Positions 35,153 to 47,999 of a stretch of DNA of 64,000 nucleotides are shown here, in pieces. Below the pieces are notes generated by a model. That model saw only the letters and a list, made by a program, of their open reading frames with translations, did no database searches and was not told where the DNA came from. The position numbers were made by a program, and so were the translations under genes. Position 1 is the stretch's first letter. Each line of letters begins with the position of its first letter. Origin of the DNA: Pteria penguin (Eukaryota; Mollusca; Bivalvia; Pterioida; Pteriidae); the NCBI GenBank assembly GCA_035048485.1, contig CM068587.1, forward strand, positions 54,159,501 through 54,223,500, read 5' to 3'.

Positions 35153-36574
35153 AAGTTACGATGATATGAGCACTACTTTCATGGTCATGTGGACTATTTT
35201 TGAAGTGAGATTTGTTAACATATCTCGTACTAATACGTTCATTCCTCGGTCCGGTCTAACCGTTGTGTAATTTCGGGATCCGTTACGGATTAAGTAACGT
35301 AATATAGATCTGAATTAGCCTATATATTAATGTAAGAACACTCCTTTTCATATCCATCATAATCGGCTATAAGATAATGAGAGAAAAATCATATACCGTG
35401 ATTTATTTATCCCCGGTAAGTAGTTCTTAATTAGTACGACTCCAGCGGCGGAAGGATTTGTAGGTATTATTGCGCAACACTCAATCATTGAAGTGATCAA
35501 CGTTTACACATATTCTTTATCTAATGACCAAATATTGATACAGCACGTTATAATCCGGCAAAGCAGAGCGGGTAATGGACAAAAGACAACTCGAATTAAA
35601 AGGAATTTACATACCTCGAATATATAACGCGTTTCGCATTAAAACTGGATAAAAGTTCTATTCGTTTTCGTATTGTTTCATAACCTTGAGCTTTCACGGA
35701 TCCATTACACTAAATGATAACCGTTATTATTCCGTCTTTTATGTTTACCGAAATTAAAATACTTCAGATTTCGTGAGAAAAATAAACAAACAAGTATAGA
35801 GAGACCTTGATTTCGAATTGAGTCATGGATCTCGCCACCTCCAAGTTTTATCTAACACATCATGTATAGTAAGATTAGCAGGAAACGTGTTAAACTTCGC
35901 TCGTCTTACATGTAGATGTACGTTACCTTGAGACAGATCTTGGGTGACAAGTAAGCAGGGGGGACTTGTATACGTCAGTCAAAGTGGCTGGTCGTGATAA
36001 AATCACCTACTAATGGTCTTTGTGACTTTAATAATTATTAAAACCATATAATTTGATTTTAATTTCCAGTAACGCATTATGAATGCATTTTACACGGGAG
36101 TTTTGAAATTTAATATAAAGGCGATAAAATTTGGGATTTTTTTTCCGTGTGACTAATGAACATATCTATATGTTACACAAATATTTAAAACATTTGAGAT
36201 GTTTAAACATTAAATAATAATCTTTGTTATAATAATGTTTAAACATATTAAATGTTTTAAATATTAGTGTAAAATATACATTTTTGATACAATAAATAAA
36301 ACATCATTTCGAATATGTAAAAATACGAGGTAATACATATATATCGTTCCCTCTTAAGATCATTATTTGCAAATTTAATTTCTTTGCATTTTAATTTTGA
36401 TAGTAAAGTAAAATTTCTTAATTTCTTTTGTCACCTACTAAATTAATCTCTTCTGCATTTCCTCTACGAATCGGGTATAGAATTACGGTTCTATTTCGCT
36501 GTGAACCTACCATAGCTCACGTGTCCATGGAAATTCTGTATTAATTAATTATAAATTGTCACGTTGGTATAGAC
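35153..36574. other. AT-rich, no gene recognised
   Basis: Contains a short inverted pair around 36180-36265 (ACAAATATTTAAAACATTTG and the complementary AAATGTTTTAAATATTAGTG) that could form a hairpin. No coding signal. Confidence 0.35.
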
Positions 36575-37078
36575 CTTGTGGCGGCACCCAATGGGCACAC
36601 TGCAGTGAAATTTCAGTCTGAGTTAGGACACATCTGAAAATTGTGCCATATGTGCTAAAATACCTCAACCCTAGGAATACTCGTAAGTTACTTGTGGCAC
36701 CCACTTGGCATACTGCAGTGAAATTTCAGTCTGAGTTAGGACACATCTGAAAATGGTGCCATATGTGCTAAAATACCTCAACCCGAAGTATACTCGTAAG
36801 TTACTTGTGGCACCCACTTGGCATACTGCAGTGAAATTTCAGTCTGAGTTAGGACACATCTGAAAATGGTGCCATATGTGCTAAAATACCTCAACCCTAA
36901 GAATACTCGTAAGTTACTTGTGGCACCCACTTGGCATACTGCAGTGAAATTTCAGTCTGAGTTAGGACACATCTGAAAATGGTGCCATATGTGCTAAAAT
37001 ACCTCAACCCTAAGTATACTCGTAAGTTACTTGTGGCACCCACTTGGCATACTGCAGTGAAATTTCTACCTGTGTTAG
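36575..37078. repeat. 113-bp tandem repeat, about 4.4 copies
   Basis: The unit begins CTTGTGGCACCCACTTGGCA and continues CTGCAGTGAAATTTCAGTCT; starts lie at 36691, 36804, 36917 and 37030, exactly 113 apart. The first copy (from about 36575) is slightly diverged. The last copy ends in different sequence (TACCTGTGTTAGGACTCATC). Confidence 0.95.
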
Positions 37079-37079
37079 G

Positions 37080-37980
37080 ACTCATCCGACACTGGTCCTT
37101 TAATAAGAAAGTCACGATGAGGAGTAAGAAATTTCTATTGAAACTGAAGATGTTGTGTAATAAAATCATGTTTCCTGCGTGGTTGAGAAAATAGAAAGCA
37201 TCTTAGATTATGAAATTTAAAAACCTACATCTGGTCATAGATCACTTTATAATAAAAATGCTGGGAAGAATAATTGCATGATATATTATTTGAAATTCTC
37301 TTAGGCAGACTCCTACATTTTTATGTGTACTTGCACCTTTCACTACATGTACGAACTGAACTTCCATTTCTTTTTCTATACTTTTGACGATTCGTGTGTT
37401 TCCTGATTAAGTATACAGATATTTCTTTGCATTTGTATGTATATTGTTCCCTAATGTGCCATTCGATGGCAATGAAAGAAAGATTAAGAAGTAAAATAAT
37501 TCACACTTTTCTTCACTAATTTAACACGTCAAACTTTAAATTTGAAAATTCTCATCCGAGTCGGAAAATACGAAATGAATAAATTCCTATCAAATGTGAT
37601 AAAAGGAATTTATTTTGTACATTTCAATTTCTATTCAGACATCAGTCATGGATTTTAAGCATCGATAACTTAACAAAATAAAGACCTACGTCAAAGATGG
37701 CCCTTTTATAGAGGTTGAAATAACCGTAAAAATTAAGTAATTAAATTCTCCTTTGGCGAAAGTTTTAACAGTATATTCATTTCAGTAGCGGGTTTAAAAA
37801 GGAAAGGGAAATTGGGGGGGGGGGGGGATAATCTCAGCTTAGATTTAGAAAGGAAACAGGGGAAAGGGGAGGGTGCTTGAGGACCTCAAGTAAAGCTCGA
37901 AACTGTTAAGATCCATCTTCTTGTATTTCGTCCCCCGAATTCTTGTGGATCCCGGCGTAACTAAAACGGTAGTATACTTC
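37080..37980. other. no gene; one G-run
   Basis: AT-rich sequence with a run of about 13 G near 37816. Confidence 0.4.
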
Positions 37981-37982
37981 TA

Positions 37983-38115
37983 TCGGATTTGAAGCCCGGA
38001 TTACTTTTGTCGGAGTTGGAGCCCGGATGACTTTTGTCGGAGTTAGAGCCCGGATGACTTTTGTCGGAGTCGGAGCTGCCCGGAAGACTTTTGTCGGAGT
38101 CGGATCCCGGGTGCC
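37983..38115. repeat. 27-bp tandem repeat, about five copies
   Basis: The unit is close to GGAGTTGGAGCCCGGATGAC followed by TTTTGTC. It is much more GC-rich than its surroundings. Confidence 0.9.
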
Positions 38116-38139
38116 TTTTTTCTTAAAAGGCTTAGTCAG

Positions 38140-38320
38140 CGAGGCGTCAGCGTCCTACTTTTTCGATAAGCCCGTGTCTTGGTAGAAATTGGAACATGAA
38201 CAGTCCTTCATTGCTTAAACTGGGCCCGTTGCATAGATGAAAATTAAATGTAGTGAATTGTTCAGATGGAAATGGCGTCACCATAGTAGTAAAGTAATCT
38301 TGAAATGATTAAAACAAACC
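38140..38320 (+). mobile_element. degenerate SINE
   Basis: CCCGTGTCTTGGTAGAAATT, CCTTCATTGCTTAAACTGGG, CCCGTTGCATAGATGAAAAT and GTTCAGATGGAAATGGCGTC keep the core order. The tail is replaced by the repeats at 38320-38415. Confidence 0.65.
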
Positions 38321-38415
38321 AAAAACCTTCCCCCTCCCCTTCCAAATAATACCAAAAGCCTTCCCCCTCCCCTTCCAAAACAAACCAAAAACCTTCCCCC
38401 CTCCCCTTCCAAATA
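38320..38415. repeat. ~31-bp C-rich tandem repeat, three copies
   Basis: Three copies of ACCTTCCCCCTCCCCTTCCA followed by AA(A/T)A-rich bases, adjoining the SINE at 38140. Confidence 0.85.
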
Positions 38416-38419
38416 AAAC

Positions 38420-39485
38420 ACCAATCAATCAAAAAAAATCTTCCTTTTGAAAAGAAGAACAAGAAGGAGGAGAAGGAAGATGAGGAGCAGGAAGAAAAAA
38501 GAAAGAAAACTGTGAATCTCTCTACTGTTCCGGATCTCCGAATACAATTAATAAAGAACCATGACGAGTAATGAGGGATGCTGACTTGAATTGTAATCTG
38601 GCGATCAGGAAAAAGTTGATGATGACGCGTACTTAATTCATAACACCATTCAGGCGAGACAGCTCTTGAAAAAGGATCCGTTTTCTTTTGTATTGTATAG
38701 TTTATTTACCAAATAAAACGTATCCACATTTACTTGCTTTACATGATTATTTTCATTATGACTAATACGCGTTATATGTATTTAAAACTCATCAATCAAG
38801 GTCGTGTGAAAGTTTGAGGAAATTGAATAATCTATCATATGATGTTTTATCGTCTATTAACAAAACGACGGTTAATTTGTCCGTCTGGAAGTTTTTATTG
38901 CGGTTAGATAGCAAAAGAATTATAGATAGTTTTGTTTTGGCGAATTACATAATTATATTCATTGACAACAACATTTTGTAAAGTCTGAGATGAACGCAAG
39001 TTAACTTATTTATTGGCTTTATTTAAGTATCGGGCGTATTATGTCATTCATCTGCAATAAATACAAATGAATACAAACATACAAACTGGGTACAGTATAA
39101 GGAACTCTCAGCAAAGAATCTAGAATCAAGGTAAGGATAATTCAGCATTCATGAATATCAGTTGGCCCATACAACTATCTTTTTTCTCAACATTTTTCTG
39201 TAATTTTAATTTCTTTTGCAAATGGGAATGAAAATGAAATAATGAAATAAAGCATAATAATTAAATGTCCAAAAAAAACCCAGATAAGTAAAACACAAAT
39301 ACAAATTGAAATAAAAATTCGAATTATAAAAAAGAAACTAAAGTGAAAAAATGAATAAAATAAAAAACAAACAGAAAAAAAAAGAAAGGTAAGTGTTACA
39401 CTAATATTTAAAACATTTAATATGTTTACAACGGCATCTAGCAGAAGTTATAGACCTTATATGGAAAAAATATCGCTATGATCGA
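38420..39485. other. AT-rich, no gene recognised
   Basis: Includes a purine-rich stretch (38440-38510) and A-rich sequence near 39270-39390. Confidence 0.4.
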
Positions 39486-39489
39486 GTAA

Positions 39490-39678
39490 GTTAAATGTTC
39501 ATGTATTGGATTATGGGTTGCATGTTCGCTGTGCAAACGCCTATTTGTCACCAGAGGTTTGTACATCCCGATACCGGCTGGTATCGCTGAAATTCTAACG
39601 TTTGATGAACAAAGTCTCTCTGACCCTCTCCCACAAGCCCCCGATATCAAAAGTGGGAAAAGTGCAGAGAATCTCTGA
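39490..39678 (+). CDS. possible coding fragment, unidentified
   Basis: A 62-codon open frame ends with GLYIPIPAGIAEILTFDEQS followed by LSDPLPQAPDIKSGK and a TGA. The even amino-acid composition is unusual for this sequence. An acceptor-like TTTGTCACCAG lies inside it. No family recognised; the minus strand is also open over the same bases. Confidence 0.2.
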   Translation, partial: VKCSCIGLWVACSLCKRLFVTRGLYIPIPAGIAEILTFDEQSLSDPLPQAPDIKSGKSAENL

Positions 39679-39679
39679 C

Positions 39680-41460
39680 TAGAGATTGCGTAACATAAAT
39701 AGTCTTTAAAGCATTTTTTCTGTATGTTATAATTGTACGACAATATATACGAAGGTGTCACTATCATCTCAAATTGTGGAAGTCTATACATTTGTCATTC
39801 CATGCATGTTTATGTTTTAAATTCCGAATTAAAGTAGGACTAAACTCCAGAAGGCATTTTGTGAAAATATTCACACAGTTTAAACCATCATTTAAGGATA
39901 AGCTTCTTTTCAGCGCCATCTATGTAAACAGAAAACAAAATCGATTCCATCCAGAGGAATTCGGTGATACATCGCCCATGGGGGGGTTGTTTTTACCCGT
40001 AATTAGCTTACTCTACATTTACTGGCGTGTGACAATTGTGAACGGCGATCAGGAAATAATGTTTTTATCCAAATAACTTATAAATTCGGTTAAATGTTTT
40101 TGGAAGGTTCACAAAAATGTAAGAGTTTTTCTTATCTTTATAGAGCACTTTACACCGTGTGTATCTTTGATGTGGAATTCGAAGTACAGTGAGCTTACTT
40201 AAAGTAACAGTGCATGAAAGTCCTGCAGTAGGAGGTTTCATTTTAACGTCTTCTATTGCGGTTTGAAGAAAGAGCAAAACACTGCAAGACCAACCAAAAA
40301 CAGTTTTGGCGTTGTTAGAAACGCGAATGTCTCCTGAGACCATGAACACCGAAACAAACCCTTAAACGTATTTTCAACAGCCAAAAAGGTTGTATTTGCT
40401 GTGAACAGAATACAGTCATTGCCATAATTCTATTAATACCGTGTCATTTTATGTCCTTTTTGGACCTATACGGTCCAATTCGGTCCGATCGAGTGTTTCG
40501 TCTTACTGCAAAAAATCGGAGTGGGAATGGGAAGAGGTGATTGCTTTTTTGATTTGGGGTTTCTAATAAATACATTTAATTTGTTAGATATATATCTTTC
40601 TTCTTCCTTTTTTGTGTTTTTTTTTTTCATTTTATTGTTATTGAATGTTGTATTAACGCTTCTAGATTCCAATGTACAAATTCCTTCACTTTTCACATTC
40701 GCATAATTTGAATATTGAGGAGGGTGAAATTAGGGGGGTTTTTTTTTCGAATGAAATGTGTAAGTGTAAAGATGACGAGTTTTTGCGTCAGTCCTAAATC
40801 AGTCGAGAGGATGTCATTAGGTCAGATTGAGGCAACTTTTGCCATTTGTTTAAGGCTACATCACTGTGGGGACAAGTACACAGTTACAGACGGGTGTGAC
40901 CCCCCCCCCCCCCCCCCACTCCACTCTCCTCCTACAAATTTTCAAAAATCAGAAATATTTGGTATTTTTTATATATATAATTGTAGGAAACACTGAAAAA
41001 GGAAAGGAGTACAAACTATAGGGACAGACTGGCCAAACTTTGATATTTATTCTCAGTGTCCTCAATCATTCTTTCTGCCAATCCCTTTCAAATTTCATCT
41101 TAATGGAACATTTGAAATGATGTTTTTGATATAGATACTATTTACTTTATATTCGCAGAAACGTCGAAACTTTATGGGATTCGCCTCCCGAAACCCTTTC
41201 CCCACTAGAACATTTCCCTGGACCCACCAGGACTTAGAGACAGCCCAGGCCCTCCTGCCTTTTTAAAAATTTCTAATGTCAAACCCCTGGACCTGCTCTT
41301 GATAGAGAAGTAAAACGGAGTATCTGGCAAAGGTCGTCGATTTTTAGCAGGTATACTTAGTTTATGCGGATCCAGCGATGTACTGGAGTTGACCCCCCTT
41401 TTTCCCCCACATAAAACATTACCGTAAAAGTCCATTTTTGACGGTTTTTCCATGGCAACG
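39680..41460. other. no gene recognised; T- and C-runs
   Basis: Several frames of 60-100 codons exist on both strands, without recognisable families or splice sites. A run of about 17 C lies near 40900. Confidence 0.35.
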
Positions 41461-41469
41461 TTATATCAC

Positions 41470-41545
41470 TGAAGGCTGGAATCCAACGAAAATTGTTGGA
41501 TCCGTCAGTGCTAGCATGCTCTCCCACTAGCTCTGACAGGCGTTT
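41470..41545 (-). other. decayed tRNA-like sequence
   Basis: The minus strand reads GAGCTAGTGGGAGAGCATGC (A-box-like) and, further on, TTCGTTGGATTCC (poor B box). It does not fold into a complete cloverleaf by eye and is probably a SINE head or tRNA pseudogene. Confidence 0.25.
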
Positions 41546-41549
41546 GAAC

Positions 41550-42615
41550 CAATATTTAACAGATGCCAGAGAGACGATTTTAAGCGTAGTACTCTCAGAT
41601 AGTCCACTGGGCCATCAAGGCCGCTCCCAGCGCGCGCGCAAGAAAGCAAACCGGACAATGGGTTATCGAGGCACACAACGATAAAAGTGCAAATACTTCA
41701 ATTACCTTCCACAATCAGGTAAAACAAGTTTAGATTGGCCTCCTGTCTATGCAATCCATAGATCAGTGAGTCATCACATCACTTATAGACGCAGACGTAA
41801 GAAAATAAATCTAGACATGTCAATAGGTTTGCCGCTATCGGTGAACAGTTATATTTGTAACTTGTCTTACGCTATTTTCGACAATATTTTGAATTAAGTA
41901 TGTTGTGGCGGCACGATTACTGCTTGTTTCAGACCCAGACATGATTTTGAAAAACAGAAGAAAAAACTGAAAACATGAAGAAAAATCTGCCAAAAAAAAA
42001 AAAAAAGAAAAAAGAAAATAAAGGGGGGTGGGGTTGGTTTAACACTAAACTTCTGCTGTTTTCTGGCTTCTATTACAAAATCCAGCACAATTTCAAATAA
42101 GTTTCCCAAATGAAAAAACTGACATCAGTTTAAATACTGAAGAAAATCATGTCTACAGATCTTCATATGCAACAGAGAAGCCTTTGCTGTCAATCTGTAC
42201 TCCTCACCGGTAGAATATACTGGTCACGGCCAGTCCGATCAGACCAGATGACTGGGATTTATCGAGCACGAACCGTACTAGCTACCATTCGGAAACGCCG
42301 GACTTTATCTATAGGCACCTTGTCAACGTAATTTATGACAATTGTGTAATAGTTATATCAAATTAGATTTTACTTCATAAGGTTATTGTATTGTACTATG
42401 ACACATTGTAATATATTTCGTCATCAAATTTATCATATTTCATTATGATATTATACAATTGTCATATCATACACAGGCATGGGTGAAATATATAATTTCC
42501 GAAATCAAGGAAATACTAATCAAAGAAATTATACAGTGACAACTAAAACAAATAAATTCTATATATCTGTAACAGTTTCGATAACAATTTTCAGATATGA
42601 AAAAGAGGTAACCAA
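41550..42615. other. no feature seen
   Basis: No supported gene. An A-rich tract lies near 41990-42020. Confidence 0.35.
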
Positions 42616-42619
42616 GCGT

Positions 42620-42660
42620 TCCAGTGGCGGATCCAAAATTCCGAAAAAAAGGGAGGGTAC
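42620..42660. mobile_element. end fragment of the GGCGGATCC element family
   Basis: Reads CAGTGGCGGATCCAAAATTC then AAAAAAAGGGAGGG. The CAGTGGCGGATCC start resembles termini of hAT-type elements (from general knowledge). No partner end is identified with confidence. Confidence 0.4.
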
Positions 42661-42734
42661 ATATGAAAGTCAAGTATTAGCCAAGAAATTCAGTCATTTT
42701 GGGTGAACAAAAAAAGCTAGACTCATGCAATGCC

Positions 42735-42875
42735 TCCCCCCCCCCCCCAAAGAAGCAGTAAGGGATTTTCACGTACGTGCCACGTCTACAGTCTTCATCA
42801 TCTCCGTCAAATGGCATCATTTCAGCGGCTAGCAGCGGGCCTTGAACCCGGGACTTCTCCGTCACATTTCTAGTC
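42735..42875 (-). mobile_element. degenerate SINE fragment
   Basis: AAGAAGCAGTAAGGGATTTT, CACGTACGTGCCACGTCTAC and CCTTGAACCCGGGACTTCTC are the core and B-box parts in minus orientation, with part of the core missing. A C-run precedes it. Confidence 0.6.
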
Positions 42876-43013
42876 ATATATATATATATTTATATATATA
42901 TTTGCGAAACAGAAGTTTATTCTTTTCTTTTCTTCTTTCAAAGAATTAGGTTAAATGTCGAGCCCGATCATTGCGATTTGTTTTAAGAAAAAAAACCTCA
43001 TGCTTAAAAAGAA

Positions 43014-43285
43014 TGATTGATTGATTATTGTTTTACGTCACACCACGAATATTTCACGTATATGGTGACGGCATCTGCCTGATGCGGAGCATACAAATTT
43101 TGACCTTTGCAACGGACCTACCCGAAGCAGTGAGGGATCTTTAACGTGCCATGCATACCACGACACGGGGCCTCGGTTTTTACTGTCTCATCCGAAAGAC
43201 ATGACACCGGCATGACCAGAGCAGGACTCGAACCCCGGCCTCCCGATCAGGAGTCCGACGCGATACCACTAGGCCACGCCGGCTT
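43014..43285 (-). mobile_element. full-length tRNA-derived SINE with target duplication
   Basis: Almost identical to 17952-18235 over head, core and tail. It is flanked by a perfect 13-base direct repeat, TGCTTAAAAAGAA (43001-43013 and 43286-43298). On the minus strand the head carries A box TGGCCTAGTGG and B box GGTTCGAGTCC. Confidence 0.97.
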
Positions 43286-43329
43286 TGCTTAAAAAGAACT
43301 CTGATGGCAGATAACCTTCGAAGACGAGG

Positions 43330-43372
43330 TTCATAGGCGGATCTAGAAATTTTGAAAAAAAGGGGTAGGTTG
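43330..43372. mobile_element. end fragment of the GGCGGATCC element family
   Basis: Reads TAGGCGGATCTAGAAATTTT then GAAAAAAAGGGG; same terminus as at 24345 and 61749. Confidence 0.4.
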
Positions 43373-43488
43373 ATTGCAGCCTATCATGATTAATGTTTTA
43401 CACTATTCGGTCCCGTAAGGGAGTGCAATCCTAAAAATGGTCGAAAATGATATTTTTGGGAATATGAAACCAGAGACCCTCAAGAACA

Positions 43489-43515
43489 GAGAGAGAGAGA
43501 GAGAGAGAGAGAGAT
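43489..43515. repeat. (GA)n microsatellite
   Basis: About 13 GA dinucleotides. Confidence 0.95.
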
Positions 43516-43519
43516 TCTC

Positions 43520-44235
43520 TTTAAGCTGAATATGTATCGAGTTTTGCCCCTGCATGATTATGATAGAAGTATATGACAGATTCACTGTAAAGAATAGACT
43601 ATGACGTATAGGCCTGCCAAAATCACTGACAAATATAGCGCTTTTATTGCCGAAATGGATAACTAATTGCCAAAGGAAAGTGCAAACAATAAACAATTAT
43701 TGGACATTAACCTGTCATTAACTAGAGGGAAGTAGAGGGGGGAGGAATAGTAAATGTAACATATGTGTCGAAAGCGTTATGGAGTTTTTGTGTTTTTTCT
43801 CCTTTTTTATAATTCAACTGTTTTGTCCGTTAAAACAAGGAAACGTCTTTTCCGTACTGGTTATTATCATGCATTCAACTACATTTTGATTTTTTTTTTC
43901 TTCTCTTCTTTCTAATTATTCCTTTTCCCTTTCTTTTCTCATCGATTATTACAAATGCAGTATAAGCTATGTAAGCCGCTGCACCTTTGGATCTTTGAGT
44001 GTCATTAATTTTATTTCAGCTTGTCTTCAAAATCAATGAATCGCGATGCAAGCAAGAGTTTAAATTACAAATTGGATCCATTATAGGAAGGACGCTGCCC
44101 CATTCGTAGTATTTTAATGAATTTATTGTTCAAGTCAGGTGATCGCTGATGGACAGTGAAGTTTACGGTGTCAGGAAGTAGTGCCATACCCTCGAACACA
44201 AGATGTGGCTAAATAATCGAAGTCGGTATATCAAT
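43520..44235. other. no feature seen
   Basis: AT-rich; no supported gene. Confidence 0.4.
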
Positions 44236-44247
44236 TCATTATATATC

Positions 44248-44403
44248 ACATTTCACGTATATTCGTTCTCGAGACGGGGACTTGAACCAGAGCTCGGGTA
44301 GCTCAGACGGTAGACGCTCGGATGCACGACAGCTGTGTGATCCGGTACCATAGGTCGTGGTTTCGAGTCCCCGTCGGGGAACGAATATAAGTGAAATATA
44401 GGG
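44248..44403 (+). mobile_element. tRNA-like element with inverted terminal arms
   Basis: A central tRNA-like block has A-box TAGCTCAGACGGTAGACGCT and B-box GGTTTCGAGTCCCC. The outer ~40 bases form an inverted repeat: the left arm ATTTCACGTATATTCGTTCT with GACGGGGACTTGAACC pairs with the right arm GGTTTCGAGTCCCCGTC with GAACGAATATAAGTGAAAT. Each arm contains a B box pointing inward from opposite strands, as if two tRNA-SINE ends were joined tail to tail. The anticodon region is irregular, so it is not a functional tRNA. Confidence 0.6.
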
Positions 44404-44522
44404 TGCCTTGTTAGCTGTAGTGTCTTTGTGCTTTATACGTTTATCTAATTTGTCTTTATTTCTACAGGTATTTCTTCGGAGATCCAAGGTCAGTAGTACT
44501 CCCAGGTGTTTCACTGAATCTA

Positions 44523-45565
<1,043 letters not shown>

Positions 45566-45569
45566 ATCA

Positions 45570-45640
45570 TGCACGGATCCAGGGGAGTAATATGTAGAGC
45601 CACCCAAAGATCTCAACCAACCCCCCCCCCCCATGAAGGT
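45570..45640. mobile_element. GGATCC-family fragment with C-run
   Basis: CACGGATCCAGGGGAGTAAT is followed by a run of about 14 C at 45619-45632. Probably a truncated relative of the 61749 element. Confidence 0.35.
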
Positions 45641-46194
45641 TTTGATACTTATTGTTGCAGAAAGGTGGTTACAGAAGTAAATGTGTACTAAAGCAGGTAA
45701 GTACACGAATAACTTTATCCCCAATGGAATATGTATAGTGGTATCCCTTTTTGAAAAAATTTTCTTGGGTGGTCCCCTATCGATAGAGTATCTGGATTCG
45801 CGCCTTTTGACAGTTGAATGAGCTACCCAGTCAAAGAGTATTTATGCAATATATATGCAGACCTTAGAACACACAGAGAGCTTTTGCTTAAAAACAATGT
45901 AGTCTAGCGTACTGAAGGGTGATCTAAAATTATAAAACTCTTCCTAAGCAATGCTGACTAACGATTTTGCAAGTCATCTAGTGAAATGGTTTACCAATGA
46001 TTGCAGAAATTTCATCAAACTTGGAAGCAGAGAATTGTCCAAGGGGGTCTACTTCAGACAAAATCTTCGAGAGCGGATTCAATAATGTCTACATGTACGA
46101 GTTATGATCAAATAGTTCTCGGCCCGATATATTTTGATACAATAAATAAGTGTAAAACCCCAATCAAACCATTATTCAATCATACGGAACTTTT

Positions 46195-46740
46195 GTGGAA
46201 GAGAGAGTAGTATGCCAAGGCTTTAGATTATACATGGAATTCTCTGCTAAGTCAAAAAGCCAAAATGAAAAAAAAATAGATATTAGAGCCATGATTAAGT
46301 ATTTATGTAAGAAGGGGATGAATTCCATGGAAATTTCTGAGGACTTCATGAAAACCCTTGAGAAGATCCCCTTCTTATTGTACTGTTTAAATGGGTTGTT
46401 AAATTTAGAAGGGGGGGGGGGGAGCAATGAAGATGATGAATGGTCTGGACGTCCCAAGGAGCCTACCAAAGACCAAATCGTTGATATTGTGAATAGTCTT
46501 GCCATGCGTGACCTCTGAGATATAGCCTGAGAAGTTGGCATAATTTATGGGGTTGTGCAATCAGTTTTAACCGACATTTAAGGTATGCCTAAGGTCTTGG
46601 CTAGATGGTTCCATTGAATGTTGACTGAAAAAGAAAAGATACAGGTACGAATGTTTCTCTGCATTTTTTGTCTCGCTGTGAGGATGATTCCGATTGTATT
46701 CCTGAGTACTTTAAAAATAAAGGTCAAATATAAAAGCACA
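46195..46740 (+). pseudogene. decayed mariner-type transposase (N-terminal part)
   Basis: The first frame (46195-46518) encodes a helix-turn-helix region with MIKYLCKKGM, EISEDFMKTL, then DDEWSGRPKE and IVDIVNSLAM, the usual order in mariner/Tc1 transposases (DNA-binding half). It is broken by a TGA at 46516. Homology resumes in the same or other frames (VGIIYGVVQSVLTDI, MLTEKEKIQ) to an EDDSDCIPEYF segment near 46690. A run of 13 G at 46412 disrupts the usual RRGRES-like segment. The catalytic DDD/DDE half is absent and several frameshifts are present, so it is inactive. No terminal repeats were found. Confidence 0.8.
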
Positions 46741-46910
46741 GAAAGTGACAACGACACTAAAACAATTCGACAAACTGTCAGAAAAGGAGGTGATCCCCCC
46801 TTCTTAAAGTACAATGTACTTGAGATACACAACATGAATAACAAGTACTGAACATTATTTTTTTTTTTTTGGTCATTTGTTCAGTTCCACATGATTATAC
46901 ACTCCCATAA

Positions 46911-46911
46911 T

Positions 46912-46996
<85 letters not shown>
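46911..46996. repeat. palindromic microsatellite (AAT)n(ATT)n
   Basis: About 16 AAT triplets directly followed by about 12 ATT triplets; the two halves are exact inverted complements with no spacer. Confidence 0.98.
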
Positions 46997-47332
46997 TGTC
47001 TCTTTTTATTAACCATCGACTTCTTCATCTACTAAGAAAATTTTATTTCTCTCTGCTCCGTTACGGCATTTCCTGTTTGCCTATCTACCATACTGTATGA
47101 CCTTTTAGAGCGTGGCCGGGTCAATGCACATCCCAAGTGGTGTCGCCCGGTTCAATATCACCTATTTATCAGCTAATTTCTTATTTGTTGTACCCATATC
47201 ATTTTTTTTTTGTTTCACTTCGATCAGTGCTTTGAATAAAGCTTTTTAGTAGGTGTTTGTCTCTCTCTCTGTGCTTTTAATTATTGTGTCCTGAAGCAAG
47301 GATAGGTCGAACAGAAATTGACAATTTTTAGT

Positions 47333-47612
47333 TTTGTTTGTTTGTTTGATTATTGTTTTACGTCACTCCACGATTATTTCACGTATATGGTGACGGCATC
47401 TGCCTGATGCATTGCATACAAATTTAGACCTTTGCAACGGACCCACCCGAAGCAGTGAGGGATCTTTTACGTGCCACGCCTACCGTGACACGGGACCTCG
47501 GTTTTTACTGTCTCATCCGAAAGACAGAACACCGGTGTGCCCCGGGCGGGAGTCGAACCCGCGACCTCTCGATCACGAGCCGAGCACCTTATCCACTAGG
47601 CCACACCGTGAT
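47333..47612 (-). mobile_element. full-length tRNA-derived SINE with well-preserved head
   Basis: The minus-strand head reads GTGGCCTAGTGGATAAGGTG and GCGGGTTCGACTCCCGC, with clear A and B boxes, the latter closing a T-arm stem. The core landmarks are all present; the tail is CAAACAAACAAACAA-like and not CAAT. A possible short target duplication, TTTTGT, flanks it. The head differs from the 17952/43014 copies, so it is a separate subfamily. Confidence 0.93.
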
Positions 47613-47639
47613 TTTGTCATATATATAATATATATAAAA

Positions 47640-47968
47640 AGATATATATATTTATATATATATTTAAACAATGCTAAAGGGACATAGTCCGAGACTGAAA
47701 AATTTTAGCATGAAAAGGATGAATTACGACAATATCTTGTTTTTCTTGTATTACATAAATTATAAACTTTGTGTTAATTGCAAAATTTAAACTCGGTTAT
47801 TTAAATCGGTTGGTATCAGTTCCCCAAATAAGGCGATGCTCCGCCCATAATCATGCACGTGCGCGGATATTCACTGTAGAAAACAACAAAAATGGTTCAC
47901 ATGGAGGAATACGAGCACGAGAAAAGCAAATGTGTGGTAAAAAATAATTAAACACAGACTCAAAGGCC

Positions 47969-47999
<31 letters not shown>

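Noticed and set aside
39774..40349. Open frames of 94-100 codons on both strands
   Set aside because: No recognised family, no convincing splice sites and no consistent frame; left unannotated apart from the region note.
44290..44395. Intact tRNA gene
   Set aside because: The region between the A and B boxes is too long and irregular for a cloverleaf, and the flanks form an inverted repeat.
46891..47100. 69-codon frame with poly-Asn and poly-Tyr
   Set aside because: Translation of the AAT/ATT microsatellite.
47533..47612. Functional tRNA gene on the minus strand
   Set aside because: A and B boxes and a T-arm are good, but the sequence continues into the SINE core and tail, and the acceptor stem does not pair well.
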